In this document: in pieces, positions 1-10,364 of the stretch
Layout: every line of letters starts with the position of its first letter
How positions within the stretch are numbered: the stretch's first letter is position 1
From: Goniomonas avonlea
Taxonomy: Eukaryota; Cryptophyceae; Goniomonadida; Goniomonadaceae
DNA: 17,072 bases
Assembly: GCA_003573635.1 (NCBI GenBank)
Contig: QUTJ01031753.1
Span: 1-17,072 of the forward strand
Reading direction: 5' to 3'
Position numbers and translations under genes: made by a program
Notes under the pieces: model-generated
The model's database searches: none
What the model saw: only the letters and a program-made list of their open reading frames with translations
What the model was told of the DNA's origin: nothing

Positions 1-31
<31 letters not shown>
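1..31. repeat. (TG)n microsatellite
   Basis: About fifteen uninterrupted TG units open the window. They lie in the intron preceding the first visible kinase exon, whose acceptor AG is at 150-151. Confidence 0.95.
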
Positions 32-32
<1 letters not shown>

Positions 33-151
33 CCTCTTCCTTTCAAGGTGTGTTATCCTGTGCTGTTCAATGACCCGTGGACTTGCTCTGACGCGGGACC
101 CCGAAACAACCTTTCGTATTTCTGACACATTTCTGAACATTTTTCAATCAG

Positions 152-821
152 CCTCGGCATGATGCTGGTGGAGCTGTACTCCCCGGTGGCCACGCTCATG
201 GAGCGAGCGCACATGATGAACAAGGCGCGCCAAGGCGTTCTCCCTCCAGGACTCGCGGCCGACCTCCCGCAGGTAAAATTGTCCCGGGTCGCTGCCCTGT
301 CCCGAACACCCAACCCACCGACGCTCGTATCTCTTTCTCCTCCTCCTCCTCCTTCCTCCTCTTCCTCCTCCTCCTCCTCTTCCTTTTCTCTTCTCTTCCT
401 TTTCTCTTCTCTTCCTGAGATTTTCTCTTCTCTTCCTGAGACCTGAGACCTGGTTGTGTTACCCCTGTCCCTGTCGCGTGCCTCTCCCTCGCCCTCTCCC
501 TCTCCCTCTCCCTTTTCCAATTCACCCTCAAGCTTGCTTGGGCTTGTGTATGGACCATCATTTTATTCAAAGCGGCGAGCATCCTTTAACACAACGTCCC
601 AGCTGGACGTGGTGATTGCGCGGTGCCTGTCAACCTCCCCGTCGCTCCGGCCCGACGCGAGCGCGCTCGTGGCGCTGCTCTCTCCGCTCCTTGCGTCCGC
701 TGCGCCCACCGGGGAAGCGCCGACGTCCTCAGACGCGGTCGACGCGCACTGGGAGCTCATGCAGTCCATGCAGCAAGAGATTCGCCAGCTGCGTGAGAAG
801 CTCGCTGCCGCCGGCATGTAA
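152..821 (+). CDS. eIF2-alpha-kinase-type Ser/Thr protein kinase, C-terminal part (partial, 5' end outside window)
   Basis: Two exons are visible: 152-272 and 603-821, stop TAA at 819-821. The 330-nt intron 273-602 (gt...cag) is phase 0. The upstream intron ends at 151 and is phase 2, so the first codon is split. The product is the end of a kinase C-lobe. A helix-F stretch (LGMMLVELYSP) is followed by TLMERAHMMNKAR and LPPGL, the wording typical of the GCN2/PERK/HRI family, where ...MER...L...R... follows the E-L-x-x-P segment. The second exon has CLSTSPSLRPDA, the conserved kinase arginine near the C-lobe end. About 35 residues after the domain there is a short amphipathic coiled-coil-like helix (QEIRQLREKL), then stop. 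No HisRS-like region follows, so GCN2 architecture is unlikely and an HRI- or PERK-like layout fits better. Family assignment is by pattern. The catalytic core is not in the window, so activity cannot be judged. Confidence 0.8.
330..515 (+). repeat. C/T-only tracts inside kinase intron
   Basis: Positions 330-436 are almost purely C and T, built from TCC and TTCTCTTCTC units. Positions 481-515 add CCCTCT hexamer repeats. The tract begins about 57 nt after the 5' splice site at 273 rather than next to the acceptor at 602. Read on the minus strand it gives a spurious Glu/Lys-rich frame. Confidence 0.85.
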
Positions 822-1801
822 GGCCCCTTCGTGGATCACCCTGGTGCTATTTCAACTCTGGGATCTAGCGCGCTCGTGGCGTGGCTGTCTCCACTGCTCG
901 CTGAGAGGCCACTAGAACTGTTAAGACGTGCGGCACACGCAGCAAGAGATCCGGCGAGCAGCGTGCGGCAGGCTGTGGGTGTCTGAGAGGACGTGGTGAA
1001 TCCTGTTGATATTTCGGCTCGTTCTGGTGATATTTTGTGACGTTTTTGTGATATTTTGGTGAGTTCTGGTGGAGACCGTGGTTGACAGTGACACTGGATC
1101 GCTCATCGATAGCTGCCAGCCCTGGATAGTGTAGATAACTGAGCCTTGATTGTTATCACGTAAGTGGAGAGAGCTGAGTCAAGGCTGGCCCGTGCTGGTA
1201 CTGGGCGCTTTTTGTTTCGAGCGACAACTCTGTACTTGCGAACTGCTGTAGGGTCTGTGGGACCTTTGCAAGGGGATGCTTTCCTGACGCTGGTGCGTTC
1301 GTGAACGGAGAGGGGGAAATGTGAAGATAATGTGAAAAAAAAGGGTGGTCTCGGCCACGGCTTGAAAAGAAGAAAAAACAATCGGTTTCTGATGGGAGAC
1401 GATTAAAAAATCATCTTTGTACAGCCAGCGTCTCGGAGCCGTGACGAGTGCCAGTTTGGATTGCTGAGAAGCCTGGACAAATACGAGCAGGTGCGCCACC
1501 TACAATAAGCACAATTCTGGACGAGGAACACGACATACAGTGGAATCCTGAAATATTCATCCGGCTACCGAGCCCAGACAAAGTCATTCTACGACAATCT
1601 GATTGATGAATTTCACGTTACAAAAGAATCCATGCCCAGCAGCTGTCGCAGTGAGACCACAACACAACACCTCAGTCAAGAGTCAAGTCTCTGCGAGACT
1701 ACTTCCGTTCTTAGTGACCAGTTTTCGGCTGGGCCGCGGCGGACTTCTCCTCCCTGAACACTCGCATCAGAAGGGAAACAACAACAAGAAGAAAATAAAA
1801 C
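822..1801. other. intergenic region, no gene seen
   Basis: About 980 nt lie between the stop of the plus-strand kinase and the stop of the minus-strand PSMA7 gene, so both 3' ends face each other. I found no frame with recognisable protein motifs on either strand and no RNA gene. It holds a short direct repeat (1027-1057) and AT-richer stretches around 1330-1410. An AATAAA at 1795-1800 is on the plus strand, directly beside the minus-strand gene's stop; whether it serves the kinase transcript is unknown. Confidence 0.6.
1027..1057. repeat. direct repeat of GTGATATTTT
   Basis: GTGATATTTT occurs at 1027-1036 and 1048-1057, a 21-nt period. It is flanked on both sides by the word GTTCTGGTG (1021-1029 and about 1063-1071). 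It is probably a decayed local duplication. Confidence 0.6.
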
Positions 1802-2887
<1,086 letters not shown>

Positions 2888-5800
2888 ATGCCAGTGCAGT
2901 TTGGTGTGGGCGCTTCCTCCATGAAGGGCCCGGAGATCAACCCGGCTGTGGCCACCGCGCAGATTTCTCGCTCAGTGGCCCTTGAGACTGCCCTTGCGGG
3001 CAAGACGTCCGGCACGAACGCAGCTGTCTCGCAGGCCATGGTCAAGGCTCAGAGCAAAATGATCCGCGAGGATCGCGAGCGGTTGATCTTTGCTCTTGCT
3101 CTGACTGCTGGTGCTTTCGCTTTCGGCGCGACACTTTGGTTGCGTTGGAAGAAGTACAAGGAACCCGCGGAACCCTCACGGAAAACTAATCGCCAGGCGA
3201 TGGAGAGATTCCAGCACGACGTCATCAGGAACATAGACTTCGACGATGTCGACGACGTGGTTTCTACTCTCGAGGAGCTTCAGCTTCTTGCCGAGAAGGG
3301 TGCCAGCGCGTTTCGCAAAGGCAAGTACGCCGACGCCGAGCGTTTCTACACCAAGGCTTTGCGTACTCGCGAGACGACGCTGTCCCTCGATTGTGCAGTC
3401 CTTCTGTGCAACCGTGCGGCTTGCTATCTTGCCCTCGGCACCCCTCAGTTTGCTTTTGCCGACACGCATCGCTGCTGCGATTCGCAGTTTGAGTGGCCTA
3501 AGGTGATTCTGACCGATGTTGGGTTGGCGTGAGGCTCACCTCCCCTAGGTTCTGTACCGCCTTTCCGTCTCCCTCGAGGCCCTGAAGGACTTCGAAAACG
3601 CAGAAAGGATTCTGGAGCAGGCTATTCTGCAGCCGTCAGTGCTTGCTGAGATGAAGCCCAAGATGGAGGCGCGCCTGGCTCTCATCAAGGAAGCTGCCAA
3701 AAAGGTCCTCGTCTGTGTGGCTCTGCGCCGTCTCTGACCCCTTCACAGGAGAAAATTGCAATGATCAAGACGTCTCCGGCCAGCCAGGAACAGGCCAGCT
3801 ACCAAATGTGCCGCCCACCGCGCCAGAAGAAGCAGTTCACTGTTCGTGGTGTGTGACCTGCCAAATCTTGGGGATGGCGAGTGTGCGAGCGAGAGCTGAG
3901 ACGCCCGGATGTGCGTGCGTGCGTGCATGTTGCCAAAGGAGGTTTGTAGACTGTTTTCTCATGCTTCTGGCTTCTCAGGTGTGTGTGTTGGTGTGGGTGT
4001 GGGTGTGCAAGCTGTGTGCGACAGATTGTCTGCACACATCCGCCGGACATCTGCCACAAACCGCTGTCGTCCTCACTTCATCCTCACTTCGTCGGCAGCC
4101 AACCGCCCGTACATGCAACAGCTGGCTCGACCCGGTTGTGTCGAGATTCGGGACTTGGAAGGAGGAAACCTCGGCGTGTTCCTTACCAAGCGCGTGGACG
4201 AGGGCGATGCACTGCTCACCCAGTACCCGGTGATTCTTGATTTCATTTCCAAACACTCTGAGGCTGGGCCATAGTGGTGGGAGATTTCATCTGGTTTTAA
4301 TCATGAGCCCAATGGGACAGCCTGCTATGGACATACGGGTTTTCCGAGGTTCCGTCTTCTCTCTCTTCTCCCCCTCTCCCGTTCTGCCGCGCCCTTGGAC
4401 GGATCTGTGGCTGCTTTGCAGCTCCTAGGATGCTGGAGTAATCCCTGTCCTGAGGAGCCGCTTTCGCTCCAAGCTCACGTGACTCTGTTTGGTCGATCAG
4501 ATTCGGATGTTCTGCGGGTGCTAGTGTTTTACGGTCGAGCTGGGTCAGGAGGTCGGTTCAACACTGGAACCAATCATCAGTCACAAAACTTTGTCTAGTC
4601 TAACAGCGAACAGCCAGAACAACTCTAATACTTCGGAGAAGTGGGGGGTGCTGTCCGGGTCAACCGTCAGAAATGCCAATGTCTATGTCTGGGTCTCTGC
4701 TTGTGTCGGTCAGTATCAACCGTCACAGAAAATGTCCCAGTGTCTACCCCTGTGTCTATGTTTGTGTTAGTGTGCTGATTGGCACTGGTTTGAGAAACCA
4801 GACACTGTTTTTTCAGGATTATCTTAGGACTGATTATCTGTCCTCCCCTGCTTTCTTCTCGCTTTCTCTCTCTCTACGTCTCTCTTCTCGATTGCCCTCC
4901 ATCCTGAGTTCAGGATGGACGGGTGTTGGACCTGAGACAGGTGAGGTTGGAGATCGGCGCTGGAGTTAGCGTTGTCACCTCATCGCTCCCCATAAATCGC
5001 GATACCTCCTTCTCGACGTGACTCTCCATCACCCAATCAGTAACGAGAGGGAGGGAGACGGAGCAGGAGGGAGGCCGAAGCAGGGAGCCGGGGAAAATAC
5101 CTTTCCAAGTCCTTGGTGCCAAGCTCAACATCTCATCCGTCTGCAGGTCCTTGCGCTGACTCTCGAGAAGAACACTTGTAACCACTGTCTGCTGCCCCTC
5201 GTGAAAAAGGTCGCATGCGAGAGCGGCTGCGGCACCAACTATTGCTCTCTCTCATGCAGGCAGCGGTCGTTGAACTCTGTTCACCGGTGACTTTTCTATT
5301 TTGTCCACCAGTCCTCTCTCTCTCCTTCCTCTCTCTCTCTTTCCTCTCTCTCCCTCCCCCCCTCCCCCCCCGCTCTCTCTCCTCGGCAGACTAGGACGTT
5401 CCTAGGATGCTGCAATACTCTGTGTGTGAGTGTGTGTTCCCTTGTGATCCATTGTGAATCGAAGTCTGTGTGCTTCGGTGGTACAACTTACGGCTGTATT
5501 TTAACGGTAGACCGTTGCATATTCGATAACGTGAAAGGACAGACCTCTGGAGGGCGAAAAGGAAGAAGAACCCGTGCTCGTGTCTATTCCTGTGAATGCG
5601 TGGCCCTGTCTTTGTTCCTGCATCTGCACTACGTCTATCGTGTGTCCGCTCCTGTCTCTGCTTCTGCGCTTGTGTTGCGCCTCATTGTTCCATGCCTTGC
5701 CGTGGCTGCCATGGAGCAACGTCAAGGGACTGATCCTCGATAGACCATAGCATGTCGATAACGTCAAGGGACGGATTCCTGTATCAATGCAACTCTACCG

Positions 5801-8549
5801 TCAATATGTCACGGTGGAGTTGCACAATCGAGCCAACAGTAGCTCCCCCCGTTCGTCAGTTGATCGTTTCGTTGGAGCGTTGCTCTCCTTGCTCGCACTG
5901 TTATTTCCGTGGGTCACGCGTGGTCCTCAGTGCGCCACGGTTGCATCAAATTATGTTTGCTCACCCTGGCTTGCAGAATCCTGTGCAAGCATACCCCGAA
6001 GCTCAATGCGCTTGCCGCGGAGTGCGCAGACACTCAGTGGGTGCGTCTTCTTGGCCTGTTGTGTAACCAAGTTGTGTAGAGCTGAGTCGAGATATTCCAA
6101 GTTAGGGCGAGATTTGGTCGATAATGATGAGACAAGGTAAGGCACAAGCTGAGACGAGACAAGCTGAGATCCGGGAAGACGAGTTGAGGCACATGTAAGG
6201 TGGCGTGTCACGTGTGCGACAGAGTCGGCTGCCCCGCGCCCGGGATGGCAACGCTTACCCTAGTGCATCCGTTTTCTTTTGCGTGGACAGGTTAGCCAGG
6301 GAGAGGAGGAAGAGGGGGGGTTGACCGGACACGCGATGGCTCTCGTGGTGAATTGGTTCCCAACAAGAAAAACTTGCTTGAAATTTCTGGATGACATATT
6401 CACGCGTGCCCGCAGAACGATGCCCAGTCTGTCTCAGCAAAGATCCCTCTCCTCGCTGCTCACGCCATCGCCGCTGCCATGCAGAGCGACGAGTGGCCGT
6501 GCAGGCCCGATGAACTCCCTGGTCTGCGCCACCTCTCGCCCGCCTACGACCGTCTGTGGCCGGTGTGTCCTCCCGCCGTCCTCCTCCCCGTCCTCTTTTA
6601 TCCCCTCCCTTTCCTCCCCTTCTTCCCTCCCCCCTCCCTTTCCTCCCCTTCCTCCACTCCTCCGCCCCTCGCCATTATGTACCAACGCAGCTGATGTTTG
6701 CAATATATCTCGTGCACTGTAAATTCCTCTGTCGAGGCAGCCTGTCCTGTCCGTTGACTCCAAAAGCAGGCCGGCCCCCAGTACTCGTACGCCCACGTCC
6801 GCAGCATGTTCCAGCGCACCCTGGAGACTCTCGGGATGTCCGACACCTCAAGTAAGTTGTTTTCGCCCCCCCGCGCGTCTGCGTGATGCTTGGTGCCCCG
6901 CGCGGTGTCAGAGTGCCTCGTTGGATCACTATGTCAAACGACAGCGTGCTCAGAATCCTGGTGGCGTGGCTGTGATGTGTGGGGTGACCGTGATGTGACC
7001 GTGATGTGACCGTGAGTGACGTGATGTTGCAGCGGTGATTGACGCAGCCTGGTTCAACGATTTTATTGCGCTTGTGTTTGGCTGCGCATTTGGGCTCCCC
7101 CCGTATCAGCCGTTGGAAAGCGTACGTCTCTCCCCCCGCCCGCTCGCTCCCACTCCAAGCCACTCACAGCCCTCCCCCATCCCTCCTGTCCCTCTTTCCT
7201 TTCTCTCTCTCCCTCTCTCATGTCCCTCTCACTCTCTCCCTCTCACTCTTCTTCCCGCTCTTTGATGAGTCCTGCGTGCCAACTGTTCCTGTCCTAGAAC
7301 AGTTACCTCGTTTCCTGTATCCTCAAACAACGTTGCTTTCCCTGATGCTGTTTGACTGTTGATTCCAGCTGCCTGTCTGAATTCACCGTCAGATTTCTTT
7401 TGTTTCTAATCACCACCTCAAACTCTCCGACCTTCGTCGTCAATATGTTATTGTCCTGCGAAAACTGCATGCTGTCACCTCAACAGCACCAATTGATGCC
7501 ATGAACCGATTGTCTTCAAGTGTCAGCTGACCTCGAGCAGCCGGAGGGGGGGGGCTCCTTCTCCCTTTTCCTCTCACTCACTCAGTGGCATCACACATCG
7601 AGTTAGAATGTGCGAACCTGTATCTCTTGTCCTCTTAGCGCGTGTTGGCGCAACCCCGATCTCGTGCATAACTATATTCGTAACTACTGGAACCAGCGGC
7701 TGGTTTGAGTTGAGAAACCAGCGTTCGACAGGAAGTAAAGCACGAGGCACAGCTGACCATCTGTGCACACTGAGGACACTATCGTACTCCCTGTACATGT
7801 GTGCAGACACTGAGGACTCTTTCGTACTACCCACACACTGAGGACTAATGGACTACCTGTCTCTGCGCGGATACACTGTCAACACGCGTCAACACCTTGC
7901 AAACAGCACCGCCCCGACTGGCACCTCCTCGGCCCGGGCATTGGTTTCTACTCTGTGTTCCCGTTGATTGGCCACAGCTGCCGGCCAAACTGCGAGCTCA
8001 CCCTCGACCATAACAAGTCGGGCTCGTCCATCACCTTGCGGTAAGAATCTCGGAGCCCGAGGCACTTTTTTGTGTCCGCTGCGGTCTCTCTCCAGGCACG
8101 AGCGTGTGCGGGAGCCTGGCTGCACGCCAGTGCCTCGGCACGCGGGGGCTGTGAGGCGATGTGAGCAGGGGAGGCCGGGCATTTGAGAGCCAAAACACGC
8201 GGGATTTGTTCAAGCAATCATAATGCATGTCCAGGAGAAGACGGAAGGATGTTGTGAGTTCGCTACGTCCCTCCACTAGCGTCCTTGTCTCCAGCCAAGA
8301 ACTTGGCTCCTTGTCCCCGTCATGTGGGGTGACCATGTGGGGTGACGATTGCACCTCGAGCGCCCCAGTCCTCGTCCTATTCGGGTCCCTCGCGTCGTCC
8401 TGTGCTGACCTCTGATTCGCCCACAGCGCGACGAGGAGAATTTTGAAGAACGAGAAGCTGACCGTTGCCCAAGTGCCGGAGCTCTACCCCTACGAAACCC
8501 GCGCGCAGCTGCTGGCCCATTTGTGTATACAGTGCTCGTGCCCCAAGTG

Positions 8550-8588
<39 letters not shown>

Positions 8589-9247
8589 CACACACGGAGG
8601 GGGGCGGTACACTGTGTACGCAGGACACGCCCACGCACGCCTGCACATGCAGTCAGAGAGGAACCGGGTGCGGGAGGGGAGCGAGAGGTTCACCGCGCAC
8701 GCGCTGCGAGTGTTTCGTTACGCTGGCCTCACTGGGAGGAGGAGGGAGGAGCGAGCGAGGGGAGGGGAACGAGGGTTGTAGGGCATCGTGCGACGCCGTA
8801 AGCTTCAACTATTTTTGGACCCGCGGCACCAAGTGCAAAGACTTTACTGCTTTTGCATACAGCACAACGAGCACCAAAAGACTGAGCCGTAACAGGTGCA
8901 AGGAGGAGGCGGCGGCAGCAGGCAAGCCTCTCAACAGCCCCAAGGCCACCAGCCCCAAGGCCACCAGCCCGACGTCAGCAAGCAAGGCTGCGAAAAAGAA
9001 GGACAAGAAGAAGAAAGCCAAGGCAGCAGCAGCAGCCGCCGCCGCCAACGGCGACGCCTCCGGTGTTCCAGCGCCTGTGGCGGTGAACGACGACGCGGTG
9101 CACGTTAATGGGAACGGAAACTGTGACACGCCAGTGATGGTGTCGCCGGTGAGCGACGAGGAGGCTGGGGCGGACGAGGACAAGGGCGATGACAGCAAGA
9201 CGCCCTCCGCCGCCAAGAAGAAGAAGAAGAACCGCCGCGGCAAGTGA
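2888..9247 (+). CDS. membrane-anchored TPR / SET-MYND (SMYD4-like) protein, 12 exons, probably degenerate methyltransferase
   Basis: Exons: 2888-3502, 3549-3704, 3749-3848, 4099-4229, 5147-5286, 5977-6070, 6416-6562, 6770-6851, 7033-7121, 7907-8040, 8427-8546, 8896-9247; 719 residues, stop TGA. Phases agree at every junction. The end of exon 6 (6070 or 6073) is the least certain. Order of domains: N-terminal segment; one hydrophobic helix at about 67-87; TPR repeats at about 133-240; N-terminal part of SET at about 298-334; MYND zinc finger at 345-384 (C345, C348, C358, C362, C367, C371, H380, C384, completed across a splice junction); SET core with GHSCRPN at 540-546; post-SET CxCxxC at 599-604; Lys/Ala-rich and acidic tail ending [10 protein letters not shown]. 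The layout is that of SMYD4-type proteins, which methylate or bind protein partners. Two oddities: Asn of the usual NHSC is Gly540, and the catalytic Tyr after the GEExxxxY-type motif appears to be Gln578. Either a divergent enzyme or a binding protein is possible. Confidence 0.87.
4423..4435 (+). repeat. intron 4 copy of TCCTAGGATGCTG
   Basis: TCCTAGGATGCTG is found here in intron 4 and again at 5400-5412 in intron 5 of the same gene. Both copies sit just downstream of a pyrimidine-rich stretch. Confidence 0.75.
4658..4725 (+). repeat. imperfect tandem duplication in intron 4
   Basis: TCAACCGTCA begins at 4660 and 4716 (56-nt period). Each copy is followed by related AATG...TGTCTA sequence. 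The longer word GGTCAACCGTCAG at 4658-4670 recurs exactly at 15798-15810, upstream of the NEK-like gene. Confidence 0.6.
4785..4801 (+). repeat. hairpin CTGGTTT-GAG-AAACCAG in intron 4
   Basis: A perfect 7-bp inverted repeat with a 3-nt loop. A sister copy with a 5-nt longer loop is present in intron 9 at 7700-7721. Confidence 0.75.
5312..5391 (+). repeat. donor-proximal C/T tract, intron 5
   Basis: Nearly pure CT starting 25 nt after the 5' splice site at 5287. It includes (CT)n and C-rich runs. The acceptor is almost 600 nt further on, so this is not the usual polypyrimidine tract. Confidence 0.85.
5400..5412 (+). repeat. intron 5 copy of TCCTAGGATGCTG
   Basis: Exact 13-nt match to 4423-4435. 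It lies directly downstream of the intron 5 C/T tract. Confidence 0.75.
5508..5779 (+). repeat. pair of imperfect ~39-nt direct repeats in intron 5
   Basis: The segments 5508-5546 and 5741-5779 share TAGACC, GCAT, TCGATAACGT and GGAC in the same order with small differences. Between them, near 5718, is a further partial word (AACGTCAAGGGAC). They look like old copies of one short sequence. Confidence 0.6.
6144..6169 (+). repeat. 15-nt-period direct repeat ACAAGCTGAGA in intron 6
   Basis: ACAAGCTGAGA occurs at 6144-6154 and 6159-6169. Related GAGACAAG words lie just upstream. Confidence 0.6.
6566..6672 (+). repeat. donor-proximal C/T tract, intron 7
   Basis: A C/T-dominated tract starting within a few nucleotides of the donor at 6563. 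It contains a repeated CCTCCCTTTCCTCCCCTTC word. It fills the first half of the 207-nt intron. Confidence 0.85.
6978..7015 (+). repeat. 11-bp tandem repeat in intron 8
   Basis: The unit GTGACCGTGAT is repeated nearly three times at 6984-7015, just upstream of the acceptor at 7031-7032. The overlapping word TGTGGGGTGACC (6978-6989) recurs exactly in intron 10 at 8323-8334. Confidence 0.75.
7126..7262 (+). repeat. donor-proximal C/T tract, intron 9
   Basis: A long CT-rich run beginning about 4 nt after the donor at 7122, in a 785-nt intron. Some purines are interspersed near 7150-7170. Confidence 0.8.
7281..7304 (+). repeat. hairpin AACTGTTC / GAACAGTT in intron 9
   Basis: A perfect 8-bp inverted repeat (7281-7288 and 7297-7304) with the 8-nt loop CTGTCCTA. 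It lies just after the intron 9 C/T tract. Confidence 0.7.
7691..7722 (+). repeat. double hairpin in intron 9, sister of intron 4 hairpin
   Basis: AACCAG-CGG-CTGGTT (7691-7705) overlaps GCTGGTTT (7699-7706), which pairs with AAACCAGC (7715-7722) around the loop GAGTTGAG. The second structure equals the intron 4 hairpin except for an extra TTGAG in the loop. Confidence 0.75.
7767..7845 (+). repeat. three copies of ACACTGAGGAC in intron 9
   Basis: ACACTGAGGAC starts at 7767, 7807 and 7835. The first two copies are followed by similar TCGTACT text. It is a short irregular tandem array 60-140 nt before the acceptor at 7905-7906. Confidence 0.75.
8321..8346 (+). repeat. 13-bp tandem repeat in intron 10
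   Basis: CATGTGGGGTGAC occurs twice head to tail (8321-8333 and 8334-8346). It shares TGTGGGGTGACC with intron 8. Confidence 0.75.
8551..8597 (+). repeat. (CA)n microsatellite abutting a 5' splice site
   Basis: A long AC/CA repeat starts within four nucleotides of the inferred exon 11 donor (GTGCGT at 8547). A second potential donor, GTACAC, lies at 8551. Donor 8547 is preferred because it restores CSCPKC and joins in phase to the Lys-rich last exon. Confidence 0.85.
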
Positions 9248-10364
9248 GACGCCCCTCACCGCGACGGTCCACGCTGACAACCGGCGTTTGTGGCCCCCTT
9301 GGTTTCGACCTCCACCCCCACCGCCGACGACCGTACCATGTAGAACCGTAGCGGCGAGAGCCCCTCCCCCTCACCGCGCCGGCTCACGCTGACAAACCGG
9401 CGTTCTGTGACCCTCGGTTTTTGACGACGGTGCCTTGGCCGGTCTGTCGACGGCTCTGCAATGGCGCCGCCTTGACTCTATGACGTCGACTGCCTGTCTG
9501 CTGAAAACGAGTCGCCGTTGCTGTTCACCTGCCTGATGATTCTCGGGCCTTGGCTGTGCCGTGGTGGGCAGCCATGGACGTGGCAGGCGCGGCTTATTCG
9601 CGTCGTCACACATGCCCTGGTGAACATTAGAGAACATATTAACTGCGTGTCGCTCCTTGGCTACGCACGAGTCCCAGGCTCTGGGGCATAGATTAAATGC
9701 GAATGTCAAAGGTCTTTTCCAGGTTCTCGATCTTGTCGGCCGTGTCTTGATATCCGACCATACCCCTAGCCTCCCCTTGTTTCCCTTGGGTTCGTTTGTG
9801 AAAGAATTCGTAATTCTGTGTCGGCGGCGTGTTCGCCGAGCCGCTTCCAGGGGGTCGCTACCGGTTTGATGTAAGAGAGATAACAACTTCCTGCGACCTC
9901 GATAGCGTGCACTCGCTGATGATGGACCAAAGTGATTCGCGAAATGGCGAGTTCCCGAGGATGAGAGTGCTTGAGCGCGACCTCTCCGCTTATCCCTTCT
10001 CTGTGCCCTTCCCCCCGTTTCAGACCCGGAAGAGAGACAAGGGTTACTGTCTCTGCGGCCCCCTCTCTGTGTCAGAAAATTCCAACCAGGCATCTCAATT
10101 GCGCGAGGTGTTAGGGACCCGGACTTGAGGATGTGCTACGAGCGTTGAGGCAGCACGGGAGGATACTCAAAAGTCAGCGACGCGCTCACTCTCTTCGCCA
10201 CTTGTTTCGGCGGGTTGTCCCCTCGTTGGCAGCAAGGATGCGCAAGACTCTCCCACAGCAGCGGAAATCCTATGACGTTTTCATTTAAAATTCTGGCGCA
10301 ATATTCAACTATCAACACACAGGGTTCCGCCCCCCGAAATAAAACCATTACAACGTCCACGGCC
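9248..10364. other. convergent intergenic region, no gene seen
   Basis: About 1.1 kb lie between the stops of the TPR-SET gene (+) and the zinc-ribbon gene (-), so this must hold both 3' UTRs. A 240-codon minus frame at 10093-9371 spans it, but shows no domain and looks like chance. ATTAAA near 9692 (+) is a possible weak poly(A) signal for the TPR-SET gene. An AATAAA at 10338-10343 is also on the plus strand. Neither is proven. Confidence 0.6.
9255..9426. repeat. imperfect ~57-nt direct duplication in 3' flank
   Basis: CTCACCGCG, CACGCTGACAA, CCGGCGTT and GGTTT appear in the same order at 9255-9310 and again from 9370 (115-nt offset). Several substitutions and one-base indels separate the copies. 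The first copy starts 8 nt after the TPR-SET stop codon. Confidence 0.65.

Noticed and set aside
53-582. Minus-strand Glu/Lys-rich open frames over 50-580
   Set aside because: They are generated by the C/T repeats of the kinase intron; the plus-strand exons on either side have real kinase motifs in phase.
921-1106. Minus-strand small frame with repeated Asn-Ile-Thr words
   Set aside because: It mirrors the GTGATATTTT direct repeat, has no known motif, and is only 61 codons.
1795-1800. AATAAA next to the PSMA7 stop codon
   Set aside because: It is on the plus strand, so it cannot be the poly(A) signal of the minus-strand gene; a role for the kinase gene nearly 1 kb upstream is unsupported.
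9371-10093. 240-codon minus-strand open frame
   Set aside because: It is Arg-rich with no domain, lies in the 3' flanks of two convergent genes, and partly mirrors the duplicated block; probably chance in GC-rich DNA.
10338-10343. AATAAA beside the zinc-ribbon gene stop
   Set aside because: It lies on the opposite strand to that gene and is about 1.1 kb from the TPR-SET stop; left unassigned.
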